A stretch of DNA of 28,948 nt from Mucilaginibacter sp. GTDB taxonomy: Bacteria > Bacteroidota > Bacteroidia > Sphingobacteriales > Sphingobacteriaceae. Within the stretch, counting starts at the first letter, position 1. Each line of letters starts with the position of its first letter. This document shows, one piece after another, positions 1 to 8,556 of the stretch. The translations under genes were made by a program, and so were the position numbers. The notes beneath the pieces were generated by a model that worked only from the letters and a program-made list of their open reading frames with translations, searched no databases and had not been told where the DNA came from. The DNA lies in NCBI GenBank assembly GCA_028288315.1, contig JAQBNY010000124.1, forward strand, positions 1-28,948, read 5' to 3'.

Positions 1-80
1 AACGCTATTGCCAGTTCACTCAGGCTAAAACCGTTTTTCCTTACAACGTATTCCACTATTTGTCCTTGATGTTTATTCAT
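1..80 (-). CDS. N-terminal fragment of a probable helix-turn-helix protein (cut by window edge)
   Basis: An ATG at 78-80 on the minus strand opens a frame with no stop to base 1. The 26 visible residues begin MNKHQGQIVEYVVRKNGFSL and continue SELAIA. The pattern of a short amphipathic helix, then N-G-F-S-L-S-E-L-A, resembles the first helices of small XRE/HTH DNA-binding proteins. The frame lies downstream of the efflux operon terminator and reads the same way. With only 26 residues the family is a guess; the reading frame itself is moderately sure. Confidence 0.5.
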   Translation of the reverse strand, partial: MNKHQGQIVEYVVRKNGFSLSELAIA

Positions 81-420
81 ATCAGCTAGTATTATTTTCT
101 TTTAAGAGCAAAAAGTAATCCCATTGATTAAAATCATACTTCAAAAACGCCTTATTCAAGCACTATTAATTTCTAATTAATATTTAAGGATAAAAAGCAA
201 TTAAATTATTTTTAAGATTAACTTACTGTAACTCTTATTCACACTTCTTGTCCAAAACTATACTATGGTGAGGCATTTAATACACATTACTGGATCGTTT
301 TCTATACAATTATGCCCGGTTTGGTAATTTTAATGGCTATACTGGTGATACAATGTTATTTTATAGTATAATTTTTACAAACCTATTAAGGCGGGCCTTA
401 AAAAAGTGGGCGTATGTATT
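81..420. other. AT-rich intergenic spacer
   Basis: No convincing gene on either strand. The only structure seen is a short palindrome at 386-401 (arms TTAAGGC/GCCTTAA around GG) of unknown role. The stretch must hold the promoter of the minus-strand gene starting at 80, but no exact TAnnTTTG box was found close to that start. Confidence 0.5.
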
Positions 421-460
421 AAAACAAAAAAGGGAGGTATTGTAAACAACACACTCCCTT
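421..460 (-). terminator. Rho-independent terminator of the efflux operon
   Basis: Arms AAGGGAG (430-436) and CTCCCTT (454-460) form a hairpin. Read on the minus strand it is followed by a T-rich tract (TTTTTTGTTTT). It lies about 50 bases past the stop codon of the RND pump gene and is the natural end of that transcript. Confidence 0.75.
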
Positions 461-509
461 ACCGCACGCACACTAAAACATGCGGCAACTTCTTTACGCA
501 ATATTTTTT

Positions 510-3500
510 TTATGCATTAATTGCGCCTATGTTTTTTAATAGTTTACGATTCTCTCTTTTATGTATGAACTTGTACACTATAGCATAAATAACCGGTAAA
601 ATAAGCAGGGTAAGTATGGTTGAAGTAACCAAACCGCCTATTACCACAATAGCTAAAGGTTTCTGCGTTTCTGAACCTATACCGGTTGATATTGCTGCCG
701 GCATTAACCCTATGGCTGCCATCAGGGCGGTCATTACAACCGGGCGCACGCGCGATATTACACCTGTTAATAAAGCTTCATCAAGGTGCTTACCTTCTTC
801 CAGGTTCTTGCGGAAAACTGATATGAGGATAACCCCGTTTTGGATACACACTCCAAACAACGCAATGAAACCTATACCTGCCGATATACTAAAGTTGATA
901 CCGGTTATATGCAGGGCAAGTATACCGCCTATGAGTGCAAACGGCACATTAAGAATAACCAGTACAGCATCTTTAGCGTTACCAAATGTGGTATACAATA
1001 TCAGAAAGATAACCAGTAAGCAAATAGGCACAACACGTGCTAATGTATTTGAGGCACGTATCTGGTTCTCAAACTCACCGTTCCAGGTAAAGGAATAGCC
1101 CTGATCAAGTTTTACAGCGGCACCAACCTTTTTTTGTGCCTCGGCAATGGTGCTTCCTAAATCACGGCCACGTACAGAAAACTTAACCGCTATGTAACGC
1201 ATGTTGTTGTCGCGATATATAAAGGCCGGGCCGGTTAATGTTGTAATGGTTGATATCTCTTTTATAGATATTTTTGAGCCATTAAGCGTTGGCACCATTA
1301 GGTTCTCTATTTTATCCTGTGTATCGCGATATTGTTTCTGGTAACGAATACGGATATCAAACTTACGCTCGCCTTCATAAAGCTGCGTTGCCCCTTTACC
1401 GCCTATAGCCATTTCAATAACAGAGTTAGCATCGGCTGTTGATACGCCATACAGGGCCATTTTACGCTGGTCAAGCTCAATCCTAAATTCCGGTTGGCCA
1501 AGGTTTCTTAATACACCCAAATCCTCCACACCTTTAATATTTTTAAGCGTTGCCATTACCGCGTTTGCCTTACTGTCAAGCACCTGAAAATCAGGCCCAA
1601 ATATTTTCACAGCCATTGAGGCAGGCACCCCGGCAACTGCTTCGGCCACGTTATCAATAATAGGTTGTGAATAGTTGAAAATTATGCCCGGAAACTGGCT
1701 CAGCTTTTTATCTATTTCTGATATCAGCTCTTCCTGGGTTATTTTCCTCTTCCATTGTGCTTTTGGCAAAAGGTCAACTTGTATTTGTACGTTAAAGAAA
1801 CCCTTGGGGTCGGTACCATCATTGGTACGGCCAACCTGCGATAGTGTTTGCTTTACCTCAGGGAATGTTGATAATACCTGGCGCATTTTATTGGTAACAT
1901 TCACCGAACTTTCCAACGATGTGCTCATTGGCATTTGAGCAGAAACCCAAAGAGCCCCCTCATTTAACTGAGGTAAGAACTCAGTACCCAAAAACTTTGC
2001 CGATATAAACGTAAGCACCATAAATGTAATAGATATGATTAAGCTCAGCTTTTGGTTCTTGTACGTAAAGTTGAACATTTTGCGGATGCCATTCTCAAAG
2101 AAAATAACTACCGGGTTATGTTTTTCTTTGACATTTTTCCGTAACAGGATGCTTGATAAAGCAGGCACCAATGTAAGCGTGAACAGCAGCGCGCCCAACA
2201 ATGCAAACCCTAATGTATAAGCTAAAGGCGAAAACATTTTACCCTCTACCTTTTGGAAGGCGAAAATTGGGATTAAACAGGTGATGATAATCAACTTAGA
2301 AAAGAAGATGGCCTTACCCATTTCGGCACCCACGTTTTTAAACAAGCCCAGCTTAGCTAAGCCGTTAAACTTTTGCATGCCTACTTCTTTGGCTTTATGG
2401 TCAAGAGCTACAAATATCCCCTCAACCATTACCACGGCACCATCTATAATGATACCAAAATCTACCGCACCCATTGATAGCAGGTTGGCCGTCATTCCTT
2501 TAATACGCATACATATAAAGGCAAACAGCAACGCAAGCGGAATAATGATGGCCACCGTTAAGGTAGTCCTCCAATCGGCCATGAACAAGAACACGATCAC
2601 TGTTACCAGCACTATACCTTCCAGCAGGTTATGTATTACTGTTTCCGTACAAAACTCCATGAGGTTGGTACGATCATAAAAAGTATCAATCTTAACATCC
2701 TTAGGCAGAATATTGTCATTCAGATCAGCAACTTTAGCCCGTATCTTTGTTAATACATCGGCAGGGTTCTCATCCTTACGCATCACTACAATACCTTCAA
2801 TAACGTCATTATTCTTATCGCGTCCCACCTGGCCAAGACGTGGCAAACCACTTTCTTTAATATCCGCAACGTTGCGGGCCAGTATAGGTACGTTATTTAC
2901 ATTTTTAATAATGATGTTCTCTATCTCGCTTATATTATTGATTAAACCAATACCACGTACAATGTAGGCCTGGTCGTTCTTCTCAATAATATCACCACCT
3001 ACGTTAATGTTACTACGGTTAATTGCATTAAAAACATCCAGTGAAGTAAGTCCGTATTTTTGCAGCAATGATGGGTTTACACTTACTTCATAAGTTTTTT
3101 CCTCACCGCCAAAGCTGTTTACATCGGCAACACCCGGTATGGCCTTAAACTGGCGATCAAGCACCCAATCCTGTATGGCGGTAAGTTCATGCAGGCTTTT
3201 AGTTTTACTTCTTAGGGTATAACGATATATTTCGCCGGTTGGGCCGTAAGGCGGTTCTACCTCAGGTTTTATACCCTCTGGCAAATCAGCGTTCTGCAGG
3301 CGGCTTAGTACCTGTTGGCGTGCAAAAGCATCATCAACATTATCATCAAAAATAATGCGGATGTATGATAAGCCGAAAGACGATGTGGTACGCAGGTTAG
3401 CCTTCTTTTGTACCGAATTTAATACGGTTTCCATTGGGATGGTAACCATTTTCTCTACCTCCTCGGCACTGCGGCCGGGCCACTGTGCAATAATAATTAT

Positions 3501-3647
3501 TTGCGTATTGGTAACGTCCGGAAACGTTTCAATAGGGGTATTCAAATAGCTCCAGACGCCCAATACAGCCAGCACCGCAGTCATAAAGAACACCATCGCC
3601 CGGTGCCGTAGCGAGAAGTGTATGATATTTTTAATTAGCTTGTTCAT
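510..3647 (-). CDS. czcA: CzcA/CusA-family heavy-metal RND efflux pump
   Basis: Inner-membrane proton-driven pump of the HME-RND family, which moves heavy-metal cations out through a tripartite complex. The length of 1045 aa is the usual full size. A hydrophobic segment lies near residues 17-35 and a large periplasmic loop follows. The fourth membrane segment carries AVDFGIIIDGAVVMVEG, with D396, D402 and E409; their spacing of 6 and 7 matches the proton-relay acidic residues of CzcA (D402, D408, E415 in Cupriavidus). ATG at 3645-3647 follows the adaptor gene by 70 bases. It is the last gene of the operon, with a terminator about 50 bases beyond the stop. Whether it exports Cu/Ag or Co/Zn/Cd cannot be decided from sequence alone; the adjacent two-component pair suggests metal-induced expression. 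Confidence 0.93.
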   Translation of the reverse strand: MNKLIKNIIHFSLRHRAMVFFMTAVLAVLGVWSYLNTPIETFPDVTNTQIIIIAQWPGRSAEEVEKMVTIPMETVLNSVQKKANLRTTSSFGLSYIRIIFDDNVDDAFARQQVLSRLQNADLPEGIKPEVEPPYGPTGEIYRYTLRSKTKSLHELTAIQDWVLDRQFKAIPGVADVNSFGGEEKTYEVSVNPSLLQKYGLTSLDVFNAINRSNINVGGDIIEKNDQAYIVRGIGLINNISEIENIIIKNVNNVPILARNVADIKESGLPRLGQVGRDKNNDVIEGIVVMRKDENPADVLTKIRAKVADLNDNILPKDVKIDTFYDRTNLMEFCTETVIHNLLEGIVLVTVIVFLFMADWRTTLTVAIIIPLALLFAFICMRIKGMTANLLSMGAVDFGIIIDGAVVMVEGIFVALDHKAKEVGMQKFNGLAKLGLFKNVGAEMGKAIFFSKLIIITCLIPIFAFQKVEGKMFSPLAYTLGFALLGALLFTLTLVPALSSILLRKNVKEKHNPVVIFFENGIRKMFNFTYKNQKLSLIISITFMVLTFISAKFLGTEFLPQLNEGALWVSAQMPMSTSLESSVNVTNKMRQVLSTFPEVKQTLSQVGRTNDGTDPKGFFNVQIQVDLLPKAQWKRKITQEELISEIDKKLSQFPGIIFNYSQPIIDNVAEAVAGVPASMAVKIFGPDFQVLDSKANAVMATLKNIKGVEDLGVLRNLGQPEFRIELDQRKMALYGVSTADANSVIEMAIGGKGATQLYEGERKFDIRIRYQKQYRDTQDKIENLMVPTLNGSKISIKEISTITTLTGPAFIYRDNNMRYIAVKFSVRGRDLGSTIAEAQKKVGAAVKLDQGYSFTWNGEFENQIRASNTLARVVPICLLVIFLILYTTFGNAKDAVLVILNVPFALIGGILALHITGINFSISAGIGFIALFGVCIQNGVILISVFRKNLEEGKHLDEALLTGVISRVRPVVMTALMAAIGLMPAAISTGIGSETQKPLAIVVIGGLVTSTILTLLILPVIYAIVYKFIHKRENRKLLKNIGAINA

Positions 3648-3717
3648 TTCTTTAAATAATAGTACTTAGTACTGATCCTGAAAAATTCAGTTGTGGTAAA
3701 GGGATATATTAAACAGC

Positions 3718-4812
3718 CTATTCTTGTGTTAAAGCATTGTATAACAGCAGTTGGCTTTTTGATATTACCTTATCTCCCGGCTTTAATCCTGTTGAAATAT
3801 AAGTAGTGCTATCAACCGTTTTTATAGGGCTTACCTCGCGTACCTGCAGGTTGCATTTACTGTTGTATACTATTACAAAGCTTTTGCTGTTATCAAATAT
3901 TACTGCGGTTTGCGGTATGGCTACCGAGCTTGAGCCTTCCTCATTAGAGATAACTACATTGGTAAACATCTCGGGCTTTAACAACATTTCGCTATTATTT
4001 AATGCAACACGCACCTTCATTACTTTATTATCCGGGTCAAGTACCGAGCTTATTTCATCAACCTTGCCATTGAAAACCTTATCAGGATATGCCAGTGTAG
4101 TTATCCTGGCAGAGTAACCTTTTTTAACTTTGGCAATATCGCTTTCAAACACATTGGCCCATATCCAAACATCTTTCATGTTAGATATAGTGAACAAGCT
4201 GTTGCTATTGTCGGGGCGTATAAAGTTGCCCGCTGTAATATTCTTTTCAACTATATAACCATCGCCGGGCGCTTTAATAACAAGCGAGCCGCTGGCATTG
4301 GTATTACCTCCGCCATTAATAGCAATTTGGTCGCGGACTTTGCTATTTGCAGCTACAGCTTTGTCATAATTTCCTTTAGCCTCGGCATAATCGCGCTCGC
4401 TTGATATGCCGCTCTTGTACAAATATTCGGCTTGCTCCAACTGGCGTTTGCTAATGGCCAGGTCGGCTTTGGTTGATGTGAGGTCTGTATAGCTACCTGC
4501 AACATCAGCACTGCGCAATACGGCAAGGGTTTGGCCTTTTGTTACTTTATCTCCTAATGATACTTTCACTTGTATTACCTGGCCGCTGGTAAAAGGGAAC
4601 ACCTTTACAACCTTGTTCTCATCAAACGATACCTGGCCTGATAAGGCGAGTTCATCTTTCATTTGAGTAGTTTTGGCCGTATCAATTTTTATCATTTTTG
4701 ACAGGGAATCGCTTATGCAAACCTGTTTAGTTTCCATTGTACCAGTTTTTTTCTCCTGGCAGGATGCAAGGCCTATTAAACCAATTGCTATATATAATAT
4801 TTCCTTTTTCAT
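3718..4812 (-). CDS. czcB: CzcB-like periplasmic adaptor (membrane fusion) lipoprotein
   Basis: Periplasmic adaptor linking the RND pump to the outer-membrane channel. The start chosen is the ATG at 4810-4812, because it gives a clean lipoprotein signal: MKKEILYIAIGLIGLASC with lipidated Cys at residue 18. An in-frame TTG at 4845 would add 11 polar residues in front and is unlikely. The 364-aa product shows a biotinyl/lipoyl-like half near residues 60-90 (SGQVIQVKVSLGDKVTKGQ), a coiled-coil hairpin near 95-150, and a beta-barrel part (KNITAGNFIRPDNSNSLFTI). Gene order outer membrane channel, adaptor, pump, all on one strand, supports a single CBA operon. Confidence 0.9.
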   Translation of the reverse strand: MKKEILYIAIGLIGLASCQEKKTGTMETKQVCISDSLSKMIKIDTAKTTQMKDELALSGQVSFDENKVVKVFPFTSGQVIQVKVSLGDKVTKGQTLAVLRSADVAGSYTDLTSTKADLAISKRQLEQAEYLYKSGISSERDYAEAKGNYDKAVAANSKVRDQIAINGGGNTNASGSLVIKAPGDGYIVEKNITAGNFIRPDNSNSLFTISNMKDVWIWANVFESDIAKVKKGYSARITTLAYPDKVFNGKVDEISSVLDPDNKVMKVRVALNNSEMLLKPEMFTNVVISNEEGSSSVAIPQTAVIFDNSKSFVIVYNSKCNLQVREVSPIKTVDSTTYISTGLKPGDKVISKSQLLLYNALTQE

Positions 4813-4849
4813 TGCTTTATGCTGTGATGATGTGATAATGTTCAATTTA

Positions 4850-6121
4850 TTATAGTGGGTTTACTACCGTTGTACCTACCGCGAAATTGAGGTCGGCAAT
4901 GGCTTTTTGCAGGTTAAGCTGCTGCTGTAATATTTTTAGTTTGGTTTCGCGATACGAGTCAAAAAAGTCAATGAACTCCTGTAAGCCCACTTGTTTTTGC
5001 TGGAAACTTTTTTGCATACTTTTGTATAACTGATCGTATTTATTGTAAAAATCAGTTTCGTTGGTGCTTAACAATTGCTGGCTCAGCTTGTATTGGTTCA
5101 CTGCCGAATACACATCATTCTTCAATTGCGCTTCGTTGCTTTGAACGGCGAACTGCTGGCTTTGGACCAGTAGCTTTGCATTTTTAATATTTCCCTGGTT
5201 GCGGTTAAATATTGGCAAAGGCAAGCTTATTTGTAAACCAACATAATTATTAGCATAACTGCTATGCTGGTCAAAAGAACCCCCAACATTAACATCAGGT
5301 ACAGCCATTGCTTTTTGCAGGGCAAGGCTATGAACGTTTTGATCCAATAAATAACGGTTAGCTAAATAATCACCACGAAAAGATTTTGCCTGTTCGGCCA
5401 ATGTGGCGGCGTTAAGCGTAGTATCGGTATTATTGAAAGTTATTTGAGGGGCAATAAATTGTGTCTCGTTAGCTGCTAACAAAGTTTTCAATTCGCTTTG
5501 CAAATCATTTATCTGGCGGTCAATCTCAACCAAATCATTCTGCAAACCAAAATTCAATGCCTTTAAACGTATAACATCTTTAAGCGAGTTGTTACCTGCC
5601 TGGTATGATTTTTCAATGGCATTAACCATATTGGTTGCCGATGTTATTTCCGTTTGATAAACTTTGCGCTGATCTAACAAATTAGCTACCTGCGAAAAAT
5701 CAAGCAACAAGTTATAGTGGAGGTTGCGCAACAGATCATTAAACTGTGCCTGCTGAATTTGCACACCATCATTAGCAATTTGTATTTGTTTGCCACGTTT
5801 GCCGGCAGTTTTTATTATCTGACTTATTTGAACAAATACTTGTCCGGTGCCGTGGCTGTGGTCAAAGAATTTTTTGTTGACATCGGTAATGTTTTGATCA
5901 GTGCTTAAAACCGGGTTGTCCCACAGTTTAGCTTGCTGTACTAAAGCCTTTGAGGCATCTACATTATATTTTGAAGCAAGCAGATCAAGGTTCTTATCTA
6001 AAAAAGCTTTCTCGGCTTCCTTAAAAGTTATCTTAAGCGTATCTGTTTGTGCGTACGCGCCTTGTGTTGCAATAAATGCAAGAGCGAAAAAGGCTATAAA
6101 ACGTATATATTTGATTAACAT
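4850..6121 (-). CDS. czcC: TolC/CzcC-family outer membrane efflux channel
   Basis: Outer membrane factor of the tripartite efflux system. The 423-aa product starts at ATG 6119-6121, giving a Sec signal peptide (MLIKYIRFIAFFALAFIATQ, then GAYAQ) with likely cleavage after AYA. An in-frame TTG at 6148 would put polar residues ahead of the signal and lies inside the promoter palindrome. The mature part is rich in long helices with Gln/Asn/Ala heptads, as in OEP repeats, and two OEP-like halves are apparent (about 40-220 and 235-415). It is the first gene of the pump half of the operon, 37 bases ahead of the adaptor. A TAnnTTTG promoter and a perfect inverted repeat stand directly upstream. Confidence 0.88.
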   Translation of the reverse strand: MLIKYIRFIAFFALAFIATQGAYAQTDTLKITFKEAEKAFLDKNLDLLASKYNVDASKALVQQAKLWDNPVLSTDQNITDVNKKFFDHSHGTGQVFVQISQIIKTAGKRGKQIQIANDGVQIQQAQFNDLLRNLHYNLLLDFSQVANLLDQRKVYQTEITSATNMVNAIEKSYQAGNNSLKDVIRLKALNFGLQNDLVEIDRQINDLQSELKTLLAANETQFIAPQITFNNTDTTLNAATLAEQAKSFRGDYLANRYLLDQNVHSLALQKAMAVPDVNVGGSFDQHSSYANNYVGLQISLPLPIFNRNQGNIKNAKLLVQSQQFAVQSNEAQLKNDVYSAVNQYKLSQQLLSTNETDFYNKYDQLYKSMQKSFQQKQVGLQEFIDFFDSYRETKLKILQQQLNLQKAIADLNFAVGTTVVNPL

Positions 6122-6123
6122 GA

Positions 6124-6159
6124 GTACAATAGTAATTTGATATACCAAAACTATTGTAC
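6124..6159 (-). promoter_or_regulatory. Candidate promoter with perfect 10-bp inverted repeat (operator or leader hairpin) before the czcCBA-like genes
   Basis: Arms GTACAATAGT (6124-6133) and ACTATTGTAC (6150-6159) are perfect inverted repeats, 16 bases apart, ending 2 bases before the start codon of the channel gene. On the minus strand the sequence contains TAGTTTTG (6146-6153), an exact match to the Bacteroidota TAnnTTTG -7 box. No good TTTG -33 box stands 19-20 bases upstream, which fits an activator-dependent promoter. The repeat could be an operator for the neighbouring response regulator or a hairpin over the start codon. Confidence 0.55.
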
Positions 6160-6208
6160 CCGTATTAGAGGCGCATTAAAATGAAATTAGAATAGCATTA
6201 GAATTTAG

Positions 6209-6301
6209 AGCCTCACCCTGCCCTCTCCAAAGGAGAGGGTAATGAGATGTGGGTTGTATACTTGTTAAGTCCTTTCCTTTGGAGAGGATTTAGGTGAGGC
6301 T
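6209..6301. repeat. Palindromic interspersed-type repeat between sensor kinase and efflux genes
   Basis: Outer arms AGCCTCACC (6209-6217) and GGTGAGGCT (6293-6301) are perfect inverted repeats. Inside, CTCTCCAAAGG (6223-6233) pairs with CCTTTGGAGAG (6276-6286), and CTCTCC-AAA-GGAGAG is itself a small hairpin. The layout is that of a REP/MITE-like non-coding repeat. It fills most of the gap between the kinase stop and the channel gene and may act as a transcript boundary. Confidence 0.7.
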
Positions 6302-6308
6302 ATTCGAT

Positions 6309-7667
6309 TTACTTTAAAAATTCCACTATGAAGGTACTGCCCTGTCCACTTACCGAAATTACCTGAATGGTACCCTTAAACAGTTCAATAATTTTACTGG
6401 TAATATATAAACCAATACCACTGCCGGCTATTGACCTATTACGGCTTGCACGATAAAAGGGCCGGAAGATCTTTTGCGCATCTTCTTCGCTTATACCCTG
6501 GCCCTCATCAGTAATAGCTATTTTTATATGACTGAGAGTGGCTTCAAAATTGAGAATAACCGGATGCGGGGCCGAATATTTAAAGGCATTATCAATAATA
6601 TTATTCAGGGCGATATACAGCATTGATTTGTGAGCAGGAATAGTAAGCACTTCTTCGTCCTCGGGCAGGTTAGCCAATTGTATTTTAAGCATACCCTGTC
6701 CTTTTTTGCTTGCCCAGTGTTCTTCCAGTTCCCATACCAGTTCATCAACCCTAACCGGAGTAAGTATGGCCTGGGTATAGTTTAAATCTACCTGCGCCAG
6801 TTCCATCAAACTGGTGATGGTTTCCTGCAGACGACCGCCGTCAGTAGCTATTGAGCGTAATACCCGTTCATATTCCTCCCGGTCGCGGCTTTTATCAAGT
6901 GCTACTTCTACCTCACCCATAATACTGGTTAGCGGTGTACGCAACTCATGCGATGCATTTGCCACAAATGTTTGCTGCAGCTCAAAAGCGTTTTGCAAAT
7001 GTTCCAACAGACGGTTAAAGTTATCTATCAATTCGTAAATCTCATCCTTGCTTTTTACCTGCCCTACCCGTAAATGTAAATTGCTCGACCGAATCTTTCT
7101 TATTTCTGTAACTATCTTATCTACCGGTGAGAGCGCCTTTTGGGCAAACATTCGCCCTGCAAAAAATAGCCCGGTACCAAAAATAACGAATAAAATACCG
7201 GCCAGTTCGCCCAGCATAATCATTCTTCGGGAGGAGTTAACATCCACCGCCGAAGCCAGTATAACGTAGTTGCCCTGGTTATCTTTATATGATCTGCCTA
7301 CCACCTTGCGGTTACCTTCCTGATATTGCAAATACCCGTCTTTACGTACCTGGTTTATGACATCTTTTGTCCAGTAAATATTGTGTTTCATATCAAAAGC
7401 CGATAGGTTATTATCGTCATAGATACGGATCACTTCGCCTGGTAATTTCTCTATATATTTTTGTTGTAGCTGCAATATAGAATCAGCCGCCAGTTCATCA
7501 GCCTTTAAATACAGCTGCGATGCCAGGTTGGTACGATCTGTTAAACGGTTATAAAAATCGGCAGTAAAAAAAGAAAAAACGGCCACGTAAACCGCCACTA
7601 AAACCAACAGCAGCGCCCCCGAGCTTATCAACGTAAAATAAAGAGAAAGGCGGGTTTTGATCTTCAT
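6309..7667 (-). CDS. Two-component sensor histidine kinase
   Basis: Membrane-bound HisKA/HATPase_c kinase of 452 aa. Two membrane segments (about 10-33 and 151-171) enclose a roughly 115-residue periplasmic sensor domain. A HAMP segment follows (about 172-225). The H box is ASHELRTPLTS with phospho-acceptor H240. The N box is ALNNIIDNAFKYS (N356, N360). G1 is DEGQG (387-391) and G2 is GSGIGL (415-420), so all catalytic motifs are intact. It starts 7 bases after the response regulator stop, so the two are co-transcribed. Position beside a heavy-metal efflux operon suggests a CusS/CzcS-like metal sensor. The periplasmic domain shows no obvious Cys/His-rich metal site (one His, H95), so the ligand is unproven. 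Confidence 0.9.
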   Translation of the reverse strand: MKIKTRLSLYFTLISSGALLLVLVAVYVAVFSFFTADFYNRLTDRTNLASQLYLKADELAADSILQLQQKYIEKLPGEVIRIYDDNNLSAFDMKHNIYWTKDVINQVRKDGYLQYQEGNRKVVGRSYKDNQGNYVILASAVDVNSSRRMIMLGELAGILFVIFGTGLFFAGRMFAQKALSPVDKIVTEIRKIRSSNLHLRVGQVKSKDEIYELIDNFNRLLEHLQNAFELQQTFVANASHELRTPLTSIMGEVEVALDKSRDREEYERVLRSIATDGGRLQETITSLMELAQVDLNYTQAILTPVRVDELVWELEEHWASKKGQGMLKIQLANLPEDEEVLTIPAHKSMLYIALNNIIDNAFKYSAPHPVILNFEATLSHIKIAITDEGQGISEEDAQKIFRPFYRASRNRSIAGSGIGLYITSKIIELFKGTIQVISVSGQGSTFIVEFLK

Positions 7668-7674
7668 GAATTGC

Positions 7675-8352
7675 TTAGTCTTTTAAAATGTAGCCCATGC
7701 CAATAACCGTGTGAATTAGTTTTTTATCAAATCCCTTTTGAATTTTATTGCGCAGGTAGTTTACATAAACATCAACCATGTTGGTGCCGGTATCAAAGTT
7801 AATACCCCAAACCCGCTCCATAATAAACTCACGTGATAGTAGTTTGGCGGGGTTTTTAATAAACAGCTCCAACAAACTGTATTCTTTTGCGGTAAGCGAA
7901 ATTTGCTTGCCCTCGCGCTCGGCGGTCTTGTCCCAGGTATTTAATTTTAAGCCGCCAAAGCTCAGGATGTGGCTATCTCCATCGGCCAGTTTCTTACGGC
8001 GAAGCAGGGCCTCAATACGTGCAAGCAGCTCATTAAAATGAAAGGGTTTTACCAAATAATCATCAGAACCGGAATGCAGGCCGTTGACCTTATCATCAAT
8101 AGTGCCTAATGCGCTCAGCATTAAAATGGGCAATTGTGGCTGCTGTTTGCGCAGCTGGCGACAAAGTTCAATACCGCTCATTCCGGGCAGCATCACATCA
8201 AGTATCACCAGGTTATAGCTCTTCTGCAATATCATGTCAAGGGCATCCTCACCATTAGCAGCAATATCTACTTCGTAATTATGCTCGCCAAGCCCTTTTT
8301 TTATAAATGATGAAACTTTGTCTTCATCTTCAACCAGGCAAATATTATCCAT
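7675..8352 (-). CDS. OmpR/PhoB-family response regulator
   Basis: A 225-aa regulator with a receiver domain (1-115) and a winged-helix DNA-binding domain (about 127-223). Acid-pocket residues are E8/D9, phospho-acceptor D52 (LVILDVMLPG), switch S80 and K102 (LVKPF). The C-terminal half shows the Trans_reg_C pattern LTAKEYSLLELF, then NMVDVYVNYLRNKI and HTVIGMGYIL. It is the first gene of the regulator-kinase pair and probably controls the efflux genes downstream. The perfect inverted repeat in front of the channel gene is a possible target, which is inference from proximity. No exact TAnnTTTG box was found upstream of its start. Confidence 0.92.
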   Translation of the reverse strand: MDNICLVEDEDKVSSFIKKGLGEHNYEVDIAANGEDALDMILQKSYNLVILDVMLPGMSGIELCRQLRKQQPQLPILMLSALGTIDDKVNGLHSGSDDYLVKPFHFNELLARIEALLRRKKLADGDSHILSFGGLKLNTWDKTAEREGKQISLTAKEYSLLELFIKNPAKLLSREFIMERVWGINFDTGTNMVDVYVNYLRNKIQKGFDKKLIHTVIGMGYILKD

Positions 8353-8450
8353 TTTGTATCAACGCAGAAATTGGCAAATAATATATTCACTTAAGAGGTG
8401 TAAAGTTAAGCTTTATTACACATGATAAATATTGTATAACAACGTTAAAC

Positions 8451-8479
8451 AAAAAAAGCGACGGATTTAAGCCCATCGC
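8451..8479 (-). terminator. Terminator of the tatD-ansA transcript
   Basis: Arms 8458-8464 and 8473-8479 form a 7-bp stem with one wobble pair. Read on the minus strand it is followed by seven T (8451-8457). It lies about 80 bases past the asparaginase stop and ahead of the response regulator gene. Confidence 0.75.
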
Positions 8480-8522
8480 CATATTAAGGTTTATTTGTTA
8501 CATACCTGCCAACATGAATGTA

Positions 8523-8548
8523 AGATGCCAAAATAAATCCGGCATGAC
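8523..8548. repeat. 26-bp palindromic repeat, copy 1
   Basis: Core GATGCCAAAATAAATCCGGC followed by ATGAC. It matches the sequence at 24199-24224 at 24 of 26 positions. The distant copy is a perfect 8-bp hairpin, while here the stem has decayed by the two changes. It behaves as a short interspersed palindrome. Confidence 0.6.
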
Positions 8549-8556
8549 AATCTTTC

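Noticed and set aside
406..588. Short plus-strand frame preceded by an AGGGAGG-like sequence
   Set aside because: The purine run is one arm of the efflux operon terminator, and the frame overlaps the 3' end of the pump gene.
616..1098. 160-codon plus-strand frame inside the RND pump gene
   Set aside because: It is antisense to a fully conserved pump sequence and shows no domain or signal.
4813..4845. TTG start at 4845 for the adaptor gene
   Set aside because: It adds polar residues ahead of a clean lipoprotein signal that begins at ATG 4812.
6122..6148. TTG start at 6148 for the outer membrane channel gene
   Set aside because: It would lie inside the promoter dyad and precede a complete signal peptide starting at ATG 6121.
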